Positions 35,348 through 45,161 of a stretch of 45,910 bases of DNA are shown here, one piece after another (position 1 is the stretch's first letter; each line of letters begins with the position of its first letter). This DNA comes from Chlorobium sp. GTDB taxonomy: Bacteria > Bacteroidota > Chlorobiia > Chlorobiales > Chlorobiaceae. The stretch is taken from assembly GCA_005843835.1 (NCBI GenBank), contig SZXZ01000107.1, positions 1-45,910 on the forward strand. The letters run 5' to 3'. The position numbers were made by a program, and so were the translations under genes. The notes below the pieces were generated by a model. That model saw nothing but the letters and a program-made list of their open reading frames with translations, made no database searches and had not been told where the DNA came from.

Positions 35348-36201
35348 AATTTGCAATTGTTGTCAACGTTTCAAGGGAAACTGCTCTGGAGCTTGCCCGT
35401 AAGCTTATTATATGGTTTAAAGAACGAAACATTGAGTACGTTTTTGAAACCCAATCCGCAGAAAAACTACGGATTGAAAAATTTGAACCTATAGAGGAGC
35501 TTTACAAACACTGTGATGCTTTTATATCATTAGGTGGAGATGGAACCCTTCTTTTTACATCACATTTTGCTGTAACAAAACCGGTTATAGGCGTCAATGT
35601 TGGTTACCTCGGTTTTTTGACAGAGTTCACTCAAGGGGAAATGCTCGGGGCTATCGAAAAGGTTTTAAACGGCACATACTCTATTCATACCCGCTTGCAG
35701 CTTGAAGCATCAGTTCCTGTTAATCGCGAGGTACAGAAGTTCAGAGCTTTGAATGATGTGGTCATTGAAAAAGGAACCTATCCCCGTATTCCGACCTTTG
35801 TAATAAAGCTGGACGGCGAACTGCTCAGTTCCTACCGGGCTGATGGCATTATTATAGCGACTTCCACAGGTTCGACAGCATATTCAATGTCTGCCGGAGG
35901 GCCTATAATAGCCCCGAAATCCTGTGTTTTTGTTATCACGCCGATATGCCCGCATATGCTGACTGTCCGGCCAATAGTTATAAGCGATGACAAGGTTATA
36001 GAGGTTTCAGTCGATTCTCCTGATGGAGAGTTTCCTCTTAACTGCGATGGACATTTCAGGAAATTTCTTGCTCCTCAAGAGGTGGTGGTTGTACAAAAAT
36101 CTTCCGAAGTCATCAATCTTGTTGCCAATGAAAGCCGCAATTACTGTGAGATTCTACGTACAAAACTGCTCTGGGGCCGTGAGCATAATTTCGGTCTGTA
36201 A
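35344..36201 (+). CDS. nadK: NAD kinase
   Basis: 285 residues. The diacylglycerol kinase-type GGDGT motif is in [13 protein letters not shown], followed by [36 protein letters not shown] and CDGHF. It phosphorylates NAD to NADP in the cytoplasm. The start overlaps the tyrA stop (ATGA), so the two are probably co-translated. Nothing is missing. Confidence 0.97.
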   Translation: MKFAIVVNVSRETALELARKLIIWFKERNIEYVFETQSAEKLRIEKFEPIEELYKHCDAFISLGGDGTLLFTSHFAVTKPVIGVNVGYLGFLTEFTQGEMLGAIEKVLNGTYSIHTRLQLEASVPVNREVQKFRALNDVVIEKGTYPRIPTFVIKLDGELLSSYRADGIIIATSTGSTAYSMSAGGPIIAPKSCVFVITPICPHMLTVRPIVISDDKVIEVSVDSPDGEFPLNCDGHFRKFLAPQEVVVVQKSSEVINLVANESRNYCEILRTKLLWGREHNFGL

Positions 36202-36244
36202 CTGAGCAACCATTCTTCCCGAACGAATCAGGCTGATCTTCTTC

Positions 36245-37729
36245 ATGAGCAACACCTTAACGTCCAGCTCCCTCAACCAGCTGCTTGGGATACCACTGGA
36301 TACCCCTCTGACTTTAGATGAGATGTGTAAACGTCTTAAGCCCGTCATCTACCCCGCTCCCGTTCTTAGTGGTCGTCTTGACCAATTTTGCGGTACGCTT
36401 CTAGCCGCAATGCAATCTCTGGGGATTACCGTTCTTTCGGGAAAAGAGGCAACAGGAAATGACGGACGATTTGCCCCGGGGACCGTTATCTTGGCTCCAG
36501 GTTATTTTCCTGATAACCTGCTTGCAATCAACCGGGTCGCAACGCTCTACAATAACATTATTGTCGGCATTTATGATGAACCAGCACCGGTCAATACTGA
36601 TTCACTGCCTCAGAAGCGTCTTGACGCTATTGTCGGCAGGCTCGCACGTGACATGGTACATATCCTCATATTTATTACCGACCATACTTGGACAATCTGC
36701 ACTATGAATGGTGGAGTCGTGACCTTCAACTCCCCGAATCCTTCCCGTGAAGCTGTCCGATCTACACTGGTGCCAAAACTCACCGCTCAGGTTGTCCCTC
36801 CTAAATCCGAAGACTTTGCTATACAAAACGGACAACTGGATACAAGTTCCCCTGAATTTGACTCGATTGCCAAAGATTTTCTGCAGTGCAGCGCACTCTG
36901 GAGCAGCAGCACCAGCCTGCTAACGCATACCTCCACTGAAGGTCTTGAATACCGTAGCGACTTTTATAAACGTATCGTTGCCAGATATCTCGACCAGCGA
37001 AGCGGTATGAGTTACGGATTTTTTGCTCGACAACTTCCCGTTAATGTAAACCCCGCTCACTATTCCACTCATGATTGCCGTATGACTGCTCAAGAAAAGC
37101 AGATAAAGCGATTGATTGAGATTAGGATTCATGGAAATATCTTCCGTGTTAATGTGCCGGATATCAGCGTCATCACGACCAGATCAGGATGCAGAAAAAA
37201 TAATCTTGATCCGATAAAAGACCTTGTCGAAATCGGGCTCATTCAGGGGCCGGATGGGGGAAAAGCATACATTAAGACTCCTGAAAAATTATCATCGACC
37301 GATGATATATCGAAGCCTTCATTTGATACCTTGACTATTCTTGCTCATGCACTGGGCAATGCCTTAACGGCAAGTATACTCATGACTTTGAACCCGAAAG
37401 CATCTTTCCCGCAACATCTTTCCCGTTTCGGGGCATCTATTACCCATTGGCACGATTATCTGCAAATCGAACTTTTGCCCGAAGGATATTTTCTGCATGG
37501 AAAAGAGAATCCCCCAGTATCCTGTTCAACGCCACAATCAGCCGCATACAGTCTTCGCGGCAAAATGGAAGCACTTGAACAAGCGCTTGATAATGGAACC
37601 GAATACCGGGGGGATGTTCATGTCGAACCAAACCATGGCACCAATATTGTCGGAATGCTCTCACTTTCAGAAACAGCTGAGCTTCTGAACCCCACCATTG
37701 CTTCGGCGTTTATGATGGAGGAACGATAA
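36245..37729 (+). CDS. Conserved-looking protein of unknown function, 494 residues
   Basis: I do not recognise a family. The protein has no signal peptide or membrane helix. It shows patches with the look of a folded enzyme or sensor domain (LAPGYFPDNLLAINRV, GRLARDMVHILIFITDHTWTICTMNGG). The C-terminal third includes FDTLTILAHALGNALTASIL, and HVEPNHGTNIVGML close to the end. It follows nadK by 43 bases on the same strand and is convergent with the kdsC-like gene. It may be a lineage-specific protein; codon use looks like its neighbours. Full-length and uninterrupted. Confidence 0.7.
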   Translation: MSNTLTSSSLNQLLGIPLDTPLTLDEMCKRLKPVIYPAPVLSGRLDQFCGTLLAAMQSLGITVLSGKEATGNDGRFAPGTVILAPGYFPDNLLAINRVATLYNNIIVGIYDEPAPVNTDSLPQKRLDAIVGRLARDMVHILIFITDHTWTICTMNGGVVTFNSPNPSREAVRSTLVPKLTAQVVPPKSEDFAIQNGQLDTSSPEFDSIAKDFLQCSALWSSSTSLLTHTSTEGLEYRSDFYKRIVARYLDQRSGMSYGFFARQLPVNVNPAHYSTHDCRMTAQEKQIKRLIEIRIHGNIFRVNVPDISVITTRSGCRKNNLDPIKDLVEIGLIQGPDGGKAYIKTPEKLSSTDDISKPSFDTLTILAHALGNALTASILMTLNPKASFPQHLSRFGASITHWHDYLQIELLPEGYFLHGKENPPVSCSTPQSAAYSLRGKMEALEQALDNGTEYRGDVHVEPNHGTNIVGMLSLSETAELLNPTIASAFMMEER

Positions 37730-37769
37730 GTGCGACAACACCAACGTCTAAATAAGAATATATCGTCTT

Positions 37770-38345
37770 TTATGTCTCTTCGTCAGCACACTCTACATAT
37801 GGCCATTTACCCTGGTGTATCAAAATCATCTCAACGATTTCTCTCACACATCCTCTTCCTCCCTCGTATCCCGCAATGTATCCAACACGGTTTCTTAGAA
37901 AATCAGCACCATCAATAGAGGTGACAGGAAGGCCTGCTTTTGAGAGAACAGCAATATCGCCGATATCATCACCAATATAAGCGCACTCGTCGTCGGTAAG
38001 ATCATGGAGTTGCTGAAAAGCCTCATACGCATCGAGCAGATTGCCAGCACTGAGAAAGAGATCCTGTACCCCGAGTTCTTCAAGCAAAGGACGATAACCT
38101 TCGGCATCCCTTTCTGAAATAACAGCAATATGCAACCCTTGTTTTTGCGCCTCTCTAATAGCAACGGCATCCCTGACAGAGAGTGAACAGATTTCACCGC
38201 CCCTGCTGTCAAACGTAATTCTTCCACCGTTCAACACACCGTCAACCGGAAAAATAAGCGCCCGGACGGCCTTGAGAGCATCTTCTATTCTTGAAGATGG
38301 ATCGGCCTGTGAAGGCTGCATTCCAAAATATTGAAAACCGGCCAA
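37770..38345 (-). CDS. KdsC-like HAD protein lacking the catalytic aspartate
   Basis: About 191 residues from a TTG at 38345 (ATG alternative at 38321). It aligns by eye along its length with KDO-8-phosphate phosphatase: VRALIFPVDGVL, ISERD, YIGDDIGDIAVL, EGGRGCVREI. The nucleophile Asp of DVDGVL is Pro (PVDGV, codon CCG), and the motif III Lys (SNKL in E. coli) is Leu (GNLL). The GDDxxD metal site is kept. It follows kdsA by 13 bases in one unit. With both residues changed, normal HAD phosphatase chemistry is unlikely, so it may be a structural or regulatory remnant, with KDO-8-P hydrolysed elsewhere. Confidence 0.85.
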   Translation of the reverse strand: MAGFQYFGMQPSQADPSSRIEDALKAVRALIFPVDGVLNGGRITFDSRGGEICSLSVRDAVAIREAQKQGLHIAVISERDAEGYRPLLEELGVQDLFLSAGNLLDAYEAFQQLHDLTDDECAYIGDDIGDIAVLSKAGLPVTSIDGADFLRNRVGYIAGYEGGRGCVREIVEMILIHQGKWPYVECADEET

Positions 38346-38358
38346 AAGAGTAATAATT

Positions 38359-39189
38359 TTATAGTGGATGAAAAGACTCTAAACACCTGTAGAGGTGGAG
38401 CAGTTGTTTGACAATTCCATTAAAATCGGCAAGTGCGACCTGAGTGGCCGAATCCGAAAGGGCTTTGGAGGGATCGGGATGAATCTCAAAAAATAAACCA
38501 TTCACACCGACAGCAACAGCCGCCCGGGCGAGAGGCATAACATACTGCCTCTCGCCTCCGGAAACACCTTTTCCTGCTCCCGGAAGCTGGAGACTGTGTG
38601 TGGCATCATATAGTACCGGATAACCTGACTCGGCCATTTTAACTACACCCCTGAAATCAACAACAAGATTGTGATAACCGAAGCTTGATCCTCTTTCTGT
38701 AAGCATCACTCTGGTGTTGCCCGTTTTGACAACCTTGGCAGCAGCAAGAAGCATATCCTCAGGAGCCATAAACTGCCCTTTCTTGATGTTAACAGCAAGT
38801 CCGCTTTCCCCGGCAGCTACCAACAGCTCTGTCTGACGACAGAGAAAAGCCGGTATCTGCAATACATCAACATAATGTGCAGCAAGAGCCACATCCTTTG
38901 TTTCATGGACATCTGTAATCACCGGCATATCGAAGGTGTTGCGAATCTCGGCAAGAACTTCCAGCGCCTCCACGTCTCCAATGCCTGTAAATGAAGATGC
39001 TGACGTTCGATTAGCTTTGCGGAAAGATCCCTTAAAAATAAAACGAACACCTTCAGAATGGCTTATGCGCTGCAGCTCTTCGGCCGTTTCTATTGCCATT
39101 GCACGGCTTTCTATTACACAAGGGCCCGCAATAAGAAGAGGGTTTTTATCATCAGGAACCGACAATGAACCGATTGAGAACTTTTGCAC
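38359..39189 (-). CDS. kdsA: 3-deoxy-D-manno-octulosonate 8-phosphate synthase
   Basis: 276 residues, DAHP-synthase-type barrel. Signature segments are [66 protein letters not shown], and [10 protein letters not shown]. It joins arabinose 5-phosphate and PEP to make KDO-8-P for lipopolysaccharide, confirming a Gram-negative envelope. It is followed by the KdsC-like gene and is divergent from the clpB-like gene across 120 bases. Confidence 0.97.
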   Translation of the reverse strand: MQKFSIGSLSVPDDKNPLLIAGPCVIESRAMAIETAEELQRISHSEGVRFIFKGSFRKANRTSASSFTGIGDVEALEVLAEIRNTFDMPVITDVHETKDVALAAHYVDVLQIPAFLCRQTELLVAAGESGLAVNIKKGQFMAPEDMLLAAAKVVKTGNTRVMLTERGSSFGYHNLVVDFRGVVKMAESGYPVLYDATHSLQLPGAGKGVSGGERQYVMPLARAAVAVGVNGLFFEIHPDPSKALSDSATQVALADFNGIVKQLLHLYRCLESFHPL

Positions 39190-39309
39190 CTTATTTTCCG
39201 TTACTTTTTAATAGTCTAAAATAGTAGCCGATAGTGGTTTTTATGGTTATAAGCTTTAAATTTACAACAAATTTTCTTATTCACAGTCCGTAATCAAACT
39301 CGAAAAAGT

Positions 39310-40629
39310 ATGAGTACCGCTGATACAAAACAGAGATTGGATGAGATAGAAAAACAACTGGCAAATCTTATCGAAGAGCAGACTGTCATAAAGGCAAAAT
39401 GGGACAGTGAAAAAGCGCTTATTCAATCTTCACGAAACCTTAAATCGCAGCTTGAAGACCTCCGGGTTCAGGCCGAGGAATTCGAACGCCAGGGAGACTA
39501 TGGTAAGGTTGCTGAAATCCGATATGGAAAAACCGTGACCATTGAGCGTGAGATAGAGGAAAACCGTCTGAAAATTGAAGCAAAAAAAGCTTCCGGCGAT
39601 TTGATCATGAAAGAAGAGATTGATGCTGAGGACATTGCTGACATCGTTTCTAAGTGGACCGGCATACCTCTCAGTAAAATGCTTCAGTCTGAGAGGCAAA
39701 AACTCCTCCTGATTGAGGACGAACTGCATAAACGGGTAATCGGACAGGAAGAAGCTGTCCGTGTGGTAAGCGAAGCGGTCAAACGGTCAAGGGCTGGTAT
39801 GGGAGATGAAAAACGCCCTATCGGATCTTTTATTTTTCTTGGGCCTACCGGTGTTGGAAAAACTGAATTAGCGCGTACTCTTGCTGACTATCTTTTTGAT
39901 GATGAAGATGCCATGATACGCATTGACATGAGCGAATACATGGAGGCACATAATGTCAGTCGTCTTGTTGGTGCCCCACCCGGCTACGTTGGATATGAGG
40001 AAGGTGGACAGTTGACCGAGGCTGTGAGAAGAAAACCATTTTCAGTCGTTTTGCTTGATGAAATCGAAAAAGCGCACCCTGACGTTTTTAATATCCTCCT
40101 TCAGATACTTGATGATGGTCGCCTGACCGACAGCAAGGGTCGTACGGTGAATTTTAAGAACACCATTATCATCATGACAAGCAACATCGGTGCACAGCTT
40201 ATTCAGGCAGAAATGGAAAAAATGGATGGGATGAAACCCGACATTGTTCTTTCCGGTTTGCAGGAAAAACTTTTTCAACTTCTCAAGCAACAGGTTCGGC
40301 CTGAGTTTCTCAACAGAATAGACGAAGTTATCCTGTTCACCCCTCTAACCAGAGAGGACCTTAAAAAAATTGTACTGATCCAGTTTGACCATATCAAGGC
40401 GACTGCAATGCGACAACGCATCAGCCTCACAATTTCCGACACAGCGATTGCATGGCTTTCTGACATCGGGTTTGACCCCTCTTTTGGTGCACGCCCTCTC
40501 AAACGCGTAATGCAGCGTAAAATAACAAATAAGATCTCCGAGCTCATTCTTTCCGGCGGGGTCAAAGAGGGGGAATCAGTTCATATTGATTTGTCCGATG
40601 GTGAAGTTTCTTTTATGGTTGCCCCATAA
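39310..40629 (+). CDS. clpB: Half-length ClpB-like ATPase (middle domain plus second AAA module)
   Basis: 439 residues, about half a normal ClpB. It begins in a coiled-coil middle-domain sequence (about 5-95), then WTGIPLSKM, a single AAA module with Walker A GPTGVGKT (178-185), pore loop GYVGYEEGG, Walker [12 protein letters not shown], the RPEFLNR arginine finger and GARPLKR sensor 2. The N-domain and first AAA module are absent; only 120 bases separate it from kdsA, so they are not just upstream. I recall short ClpB proteins of about this size in Chlorobium, so it is likely a real short chaperone rather than a broken gene. It may assemble as a single-ring disaggregase or stress regulator. 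Confidence 0.93.
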   Translation: MSTADTKQRLDEIEKQLANLIEEQTVIKAKWDSEKALIQSSRNLKSQLEDLRVQAEEFERQGDYGKVAEIRYGKTVTIEREIEENRLKIEAKKASGDLIMKEEIDAEDIADIVSKWTGIPLSKMLQSERQKLLLIEDELHKRVIGQEEAVRVVSEAVKRSRAGMGDEKRPIGSFIFLGPTGVGKTELARTLADYLFDDEDAMIRIDMSEYMEAHNVSRLVGAPPGYVGYEEGGQLTEAVRRKPFSVVLLDEIEKAHPDVFNILLQILDDGRLTDSKGRTVNFKNTIIIMTSNIGAQLIQAEMEKMDGMKPDIVLSGLQEKLFQLLKQQVRPEFLNRIDEVILFTPLTREDLKKIVLIQFDHIKATAMRQRISLTISDTAIAWLSDIGFDPSFGARPLKRVMQRKITNKISELILSGGVKEGESVHIDLSDGEVSFMVAP

Positions 40630-40738
40630 ATTACTTCCCGTACTGTAAGTCAGCTATATTGTCTTCCGAACCTCCAACGGAAGACTTTGTTGAGCAATGA
40701 TAACAACTTCGACCTTTTTCGCAGTATCCGATACAGCT

Positions 40739-41854
40739 ATGAAAAAAAGAATTGTACAGGTATTGGTATTGCTGTTCTTTATAATTCCTTCCATTCCCGG
40801 GTTTGCTTCCATGCAACCTGACAGCCTTTCCATAAAAGTCGGCCAGATGCTGATGATCGGCTTCAGAGGTTCAAGTGTAGGAAACGCGCCCGAGATAGCT
40901 GCCGATATAAACCAGTACCATATTGGCGGCATTGTGCTCTTTGACTATGACGTTCCTGCCCATTCACCCCAAAGAAACATTATCAGCCCGCAACAGTTAT
41001 CAAATCTTACTAATGAGCTGCAGAAACTATCGAACATACCTCTTTTTATAGCCATTGACCAGGAAGGCGGAAAGGTTAACCGCCTCAAAAAAAACTATGG
41101 ATTTCCTGCAAGCATGTCTGCAGAATATCTTGGCAAGCTGAACAATCCTGACAGCACAACCGCCTCTGCAGCAAAAACAGCCCGGACACTGAGAGAGATG
41201 CATATCACTATGAATCTTGCTCCTGTTGCCGATCTCAATACCAATCCTGACAATCCTGTTATTGGCAAACTGGGGAGAAGCTTTTCATCCGTTCCTGCAA
41301 CGGTGACAAGCAACCTTATGTATACCTTCAGAGCCTATCATAGAAATGGAATTATTTCCACACTCAAACATTTCCCCGGTCACGGTAGTTCAACTAAAGA
41401 TACCCACCTTGATTTTACTGACGTAACGGCAACCTGGTCTGCAAAAGAGCTTGAGCCTTACCGCGACCTTATTGCTTCAGGGTTCCAGGATGCCATCATG
41501 ACCGCACATGTTTTCAACGGGAATCTGGACCCATTGTATCCGGCTACCCTCTCAAAAGCGACTCTCACTGACCTCTTAAGAAATAATCTCAAGTTTAAAG
41601 GTGTCATTGTAAGCGATGACATGCAAATGAAATCCATAGCTGACCATTACGGTCTTGAGACTGCCATCCGTCTTGCTATTGAAGCCGGAGTTGATATACT
41701 TATCTTCGCCAATAATACGACCTATGACCCTGCAATTACCTCAAAGGCAGCAGCCATTATTCATTCATTGCTGCAAAAAAAAATCATCACACCTGAACGC
41801 ATCAACCAGTCATTTCAACGAATCATCCAACTCAAGGAACGTTATACTCAGTAA
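40739..41854 (+). CDS. nagZ: Beta-N-acetylglucosaminidase (GH3), exported
   Basis: About 371 residues from the ATG at 40739, which starts a clear signal peptide (MKKRIVQVLVLLFFIIPSIPGFA); an ATG at 40697 is also in frame. GH3 NagZ features are VGQMLMIGFRG, IDQEGGKVNRL, NLAPVADLNTNPDNPVIG, the KHFPGHGSSTKDTHLDF block with the catalytic His, and VSDDMQMK with the nucleophile Asp. It releases GlcNAc from cell-wall fragments. The signal peptide suggests a periplasmic rather than the cytosolic enterobacterial form. It is followed by sixA after 6 bases. Confidence 0.93.
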   Translation: MKKRIVQVLVLLFFIIPSIPGFASMQPDSLSIKVGQMLMIGFRGSSVGNAPEIAADINQYHIGGIVLFDYDVPAHSPQRNIISPQQLSNLTNELQKLSNIPLFIAIDQEGGKVNRLKKNYGFPASMSAEYLGKLNNPDSTTASAAKTARTLREMHITMNLAPVADLNTNPDNPVIGKLGRSFSSVPATVTSNLMYTFRAYHRNGIISTLKHFPGHGSSTKDTHLDFTDVTATWSAKELEPYRDLIASGFQDAIMTAHVFNGNLDPLYPATLSKATLTDLLRNNLKFKGVIVSDDMQMKSIADHYGLETAIRLAIEAGVDILIFANNTTYDPAITSKAAAIIHSLLQKKIITPERINQSFQRIIQLKERYTQ

Positions 41855-41860
41855 AAAATA

Positions 41861-42355
41861 ATGAAAACAATCTACCTTGTTCGTCACGCCAAATCAGGCT
41901 GGGACAACCATGATCTGGCTGATTTTGATAGACCGCTCAATGACCGGGGGTTGAAATCCGCGCCCTTCATGGCATATCAACTCAAAAAAAAGGAAATAAA
42001 ACCGGATCTGGTCATTTCAAGCCCGGCGAACCGCGCGTTCACAACAGCCGAGATTTTTTGTGAAATTCTCGAATATCCGAGAGATCAAATTGTACCACGG
42101 ATTGAAATATACGAGGGAGGGACTACTCATCTGTTGAATATTGTTCAACAGATCCCTGACAACTATACGACAGTAATGCTCTTCGGGCATAACCCGACAA
42201 TCACAGATTTTGTGAATCTGCTCGCAGGAAACCACATTGACAGCATGTCAACTTGCAGTATTGTCTCTGTGGATATGAAGATAAAATCATGGGAAAAAGC
42301 TGCAGCTGATACCGGAAAAATCGTCTTTCACGAATATCCAAAAAAACATCAATAG
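41861..42355 (+). CDS. sixA: SixA-type phosphohistidine phosphatase
   Basis: 164 residues, histidine phosphatase superfamily. LVRHAKSGWD (catalytic His8 in RHA) opens the protein, followed by LADFDRPLNDRGLKSAP, SSPANRAFTTAEI and LFGHNPTITDFVN with the second His. SixA removes phosphate from histidine-containing phosphotransfer proteins; short relatives have broader use. Cytoplasmic. Encoded just after nagZ and convergent with gpsA, 4 bases apart. Confidence 0.93.
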   Translation: MKTIYLVRHAKSGWDNHDLADFDRPLNDRGLKSAPFMAYQLKKKEIKPDLVISSPANRAFTTAEIFCEILEYPRDQIVPRIEIYEGGTTHLLNIVQQIPDNYTTVMLFGHNPTITDFVNLLAGNHIDSMSTCSIVSVDMKIKSWEKAAADTGKIVFHEYPKKHQ

Positions 42356-42359
42356 CCTA

Positions 42360-43361
42360 TTAATCCCGTTCCTGCTTAGGGTCCCGCGTCATCAGATCTA
42401 ATATTGCCTGCTGGACAGGTTTCCCTTCGAAAAGGATCTCATAAACAGTTTGTGTAATTGGCATTTCAACGCCCAAAACCCTACTCAATTCAAAGACTGC
42501 TTTTGAACTCAATACACCTTCAGCAACCATATTCATCTGACTGATGACCTCATCAAGTGAGCGACCTCGACCAATCTCTTCACCAACATAACGATTTCTG
42601 CTATGTCGGCTTAAACAGGTAACAACCAGATCTCCGATACCCGAAAGACCGGAAATAGTCAGAGGATCACCGCCAAGCTTACTGCTTAGCCTCGATATTT
42701 CAGCAAGGCCTCTGGTAATTATAGCTGCCTTGGCATTATCACCAAATCCTATACCGTCAGAAATACCAGCGGCAATCGCAATGATGTTTTTGACTGAACC
42801 GGCTATTTCAACGCCAATAATATCAGTATTGACGTACACGCGAAACATTTTGGTATGAAACACATCCTGGACTTTTTCGGCGGTCTGAAGCGATGGTGAG
42901 GATGCGACAACTGTAGTGGGCTGCTCTTTTGATACCTCTTCTGCGTGACTTGGACCGTACAAAGCGGCAACCTGAGAAACCTGAAGACCCGGAAGTACTT
43001 CAAGCAAAACCTCCGACATGCGTTTTCCCGTGCCGATCTCGATTCCCTTTGCAACATTGACCAGAATCTTTCCCTTTAAAGAAAGATCATGGAAACCGGT
43101 GACGGTCTCTCGCAGGGCCTGTGAAGGAACTGCTGTAACAATAATCTGCGACCTGGCAACAAGGCTTTGAAGGTGATCCGACACCTGTAAGGTTTCAGGG
43201 AAATAAACACCCTTGAGATAGCGGCTATTTTCTCCCTCTGCTTTCAGTTTTGCCGCAAATTCGGGCCTGTGAGCCCATAACTGAACCTGATAACCTTTTT
43301 TGGCAAGCAACACAGCAAGCGTAGTTCCCCAGCTTCCGGCACCCAACACAGCAATTTTCAT
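42360..43361 (-). CDS. gpsA: NAD(P)-dependent glycerol-3-phosphate dehydrogenase
   Basis: 333 residues. The nucleotide-binding [17 protein letters not shown] opens the protein; [16 protein letters not shown], the catalytic-lysine region [17 protein letters not shown] and [19 protein letters not shown] follow. It makes sn-glycerol 3-phosphate for phospholipids. The next enzyme, PlsY, is encoded 14 bases upstream in the same operon, so the two consecutive steps are co-expressed. Confidence 0.98.
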   Translation of the reverse strand: MKIAVLGAGSWGTTLAVLLAKKGYQVQLWAHRPEFAAKLKAEGENSRYLKGVYFPETLQVSDHLQSLVARSQIIVTAVPSQALRETVTGFHDLSLKGKILVNVAKGIEIGTGKRMSEVLLEVLPGLQVSQVAALYGPSHAEEVSKEQPTTVVASSPSLQTAEKVQDVFHTKMFRVYVNTDIIGVEIAGSVKNIIAIAAGISDGIGFGDNAKAAIITRGLAEISRLSSKLGGDPLTISGLSGIGDLVVTCLSRHSRNRYVGEEIGRGRSLDEVISQMNMVAEGVLSSKAVFELSRVLGVEMPITQTVYEILFEGKPVQQAILDLMTRDPKQERD

Positions 43362-43375
43362 TAAAAATCAATACA

Positions 43376-44083
43376 TCATGAATGCTTTCCGAACGTCACG
43401 CGACTTTCTGTGCCAGAAAGGAGTCTTCTGATATTGGCACGATGAGTAAAAAGGATGGCAAATGCTACAATAAGCCCGAAAATCATGAGATGATAATCCA
43501 GACTGTCATGAAAAAATACGGGTGAACCAAAAAGCCTGATATAGTAATCAAGTCCTCCGCCCAGCTCAAAAAAATATTTGCGAATAGCTATAATCAACGG
43601 AAAAGCAATAGCCGCAAGCATGGATGCAACAGAAACATGCCTGGAAACATATACGGTTAAAAGAAAAATGCCGACAACCATAAGCATACTTACCGGGGCA
43701 ATCCCGATCAGCATTCCGGCAGCGGTACTGACACCCTTTCCTCCCTTGAATCCGGCAAAAAGAGTAAACACATGACCGATGACGGCACTCATTCCAGCAA
43801 GAAGCCGCAAAGCAACCTCATTCATATCAGGGAACGTGCCAATCGGATGATTTTTGAAAAAAGCAACAACAGAAACAGCCGCTACAACACCCTTGGAAAT
43901 ATCAATAAGTGTTACAATTAGTCCCGTTTTCCAGCCCAGCACTCTGAAAGCATTGGTGCCTCCGGCATTTCCGCTGCCGAAATTCCGGATATCAATACCC
44001 TTGAGTATCTTCCCTGCCACGAGACTGGTAGGAATGGAGCCGATAACATAGCTCACTATTAAAATTGTCAGTAAAGTCAGCAT
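43376..44083 (-). CDS. plsY: Acyl-phosphate glycerol-3-phosphate acyltransferase PlsY
   Basis: 235 residues with about five to six membrane helices. Family motifs are [34 protein letters not shown] and [20 protein letters not shown]. PlsY adds the first acyl chain to glycerol 3-phosphate from acyl phosphate at the inner membrane. A region of about 35 residues near the C-terminus ([19 protein letters not shown]) makes it slightly longer than the ~200-residue norm. It is in an operon with purM upstream and gpsA downstream. Confidence 0.97.
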   Translation of the reverse strand: MLTLLTILIVSYVIGSIPTSLVAGKILKGIDIRNFGSGNAGGTNAFRVLGWKTGLIVTLIDISKGVVAAVSVVAFFKNHPIGTFPDMNEVALRLLAGMSAVIGHVFTLFAGFKGGKGVSTAAGMLIGIAPVSMLMVVGIFLLTVYVSRHVSVASMLAAIAFPLIIAIRKYFFELGGGLDYYIRLFGSPVFFHDSLDYHLMIFGLIVAFAILFTHRANIRRLLSGTESRVTFGKHS

Positions 44084-44130
44084 AAACCTTTCTGATTATT
44101 ACTTTTTTTCAACAAAATGAGAAATTAGTA

Positions 44131-45120
44131 TCAAATTCTGTCCACTTGACCTATAATGTACGCATTTTCATGCTGTGATTTCAAGCACGAGATTATTCTG
44201 TCTACTGCATTTTTATCTACAATCATCACAAGTCCGATGCCGAGATTGAAAGTCCTGCGCATATCTTCTTCAGGAACATTACCTTCTCTCCTGATTATAT
44301 CAAATATCAATGGCTCAGGCCAGGCCCTCCAGTCAACATTAAGCATTAAACCTTCAGGAACAATCCGCATGGTATTACCCATGAGGCCGCCTCCTGTGAT
44401 ATGAGACAATCCTTTAAGATCTGATGAGCCAAAGAACTGCTCAATAACCGAAAGATAGGAACGATGGACTTTCAGGAGCTCCTCACCTACCGACCCGTCA
44501 AGGCCGGAAAAAGAAGTAAACATTCTGCCTTCAAATACCTTTCTTGCCAACGAATAACCATTAGTATGGAGACCGGTCGATGGCAGCCCTATCATAACAT
44601 CTCCCTCCCTGATTGCTGATCCGTTGATAATCTTTTCATGGTCTACAACTCCGACGATAGATCCTGCAAGATCAAAATCCCTATCCTGGTAAAGCCCGGG
44701 CATTTCAGCAGTTTCACCGCCAATGAGCGCACATCCGTTTTCGCGGCATGCATTCACCATTCCGGTTACCACTGATGCCGCAACTGGTGGAGTCAGTTTG
44801 CCGCAAGCATAATAATCAAGAAAAAACAGAGGTTTAGCACCACAAACCAGAATATCATTCGTGCAATGATTGACTAAACAGGAGCCGACGGTATCATACT
44901 TGCCAAGCTCCAGCGCAATTTTAAGCTTTGTACCGACACCATCAATACTGCTGACAAGCACCGGCTTTTTATACTGTGAAAAATCAGGCTGGAAAAAGCC
45001 TCCAAACGCTCCGATATCAGTTATAACCCCCTCGGTAAAAGTCTGACGAACCTGGGGTTTGATCATGCGGACAAATTCCTCTCCCGCACTGATATCAACT
45101 CCGGCTTTTTTATAATCCAT
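44131..45120 (-). CDS. purM: Phosphoribosylformylglycinamidine cyclo-ligase
   Basis: 329 residues. [17 protein letters not shown] is a standard start; [73 protein letters not shown] and HITGGGL follow. It makes aminoimidazole ribonucleotide in purine synthesis, an ATP-dependent cytoplasmic step. The gene lies 41 bases after lysC and 47 before plsY on the same strand. Full length. Confidence 0.98.
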   Translation of the reverse strand: MDYKKAGVDISAGEEFVRMIKPQVRQTFTEGVITDIGAFGGFFQPDFSQYKKPVLVSSIDGVGTKLKIALELGKYDTVGSCLVNHCTNDILVCGAKPLFFLDYYACGKLTPPVAASVVTGMVNACRENGCALIGGETAEMPGLYQDRDFDLAGSIVGVVDHEKIINGSAIREGDVMIGLPSTGLHTNGYSLARKVFEGRMFTSFSGLDGSVGEELLKVHRSYLSVIEQFFGSSDLKGLSHITGGGLMGNTMRIVPEGLMLNVDWRAWPEPLIFDIIRREGNVPEEDMRRTFNLGIGLVMIVDKNAVDRIISCLKSQHENAYIIGQVDRI

Positions 45121-45161
45121 TGTGCAGTACCTCTTTTTTTACTGTTAAACTCTGTTGTGAC

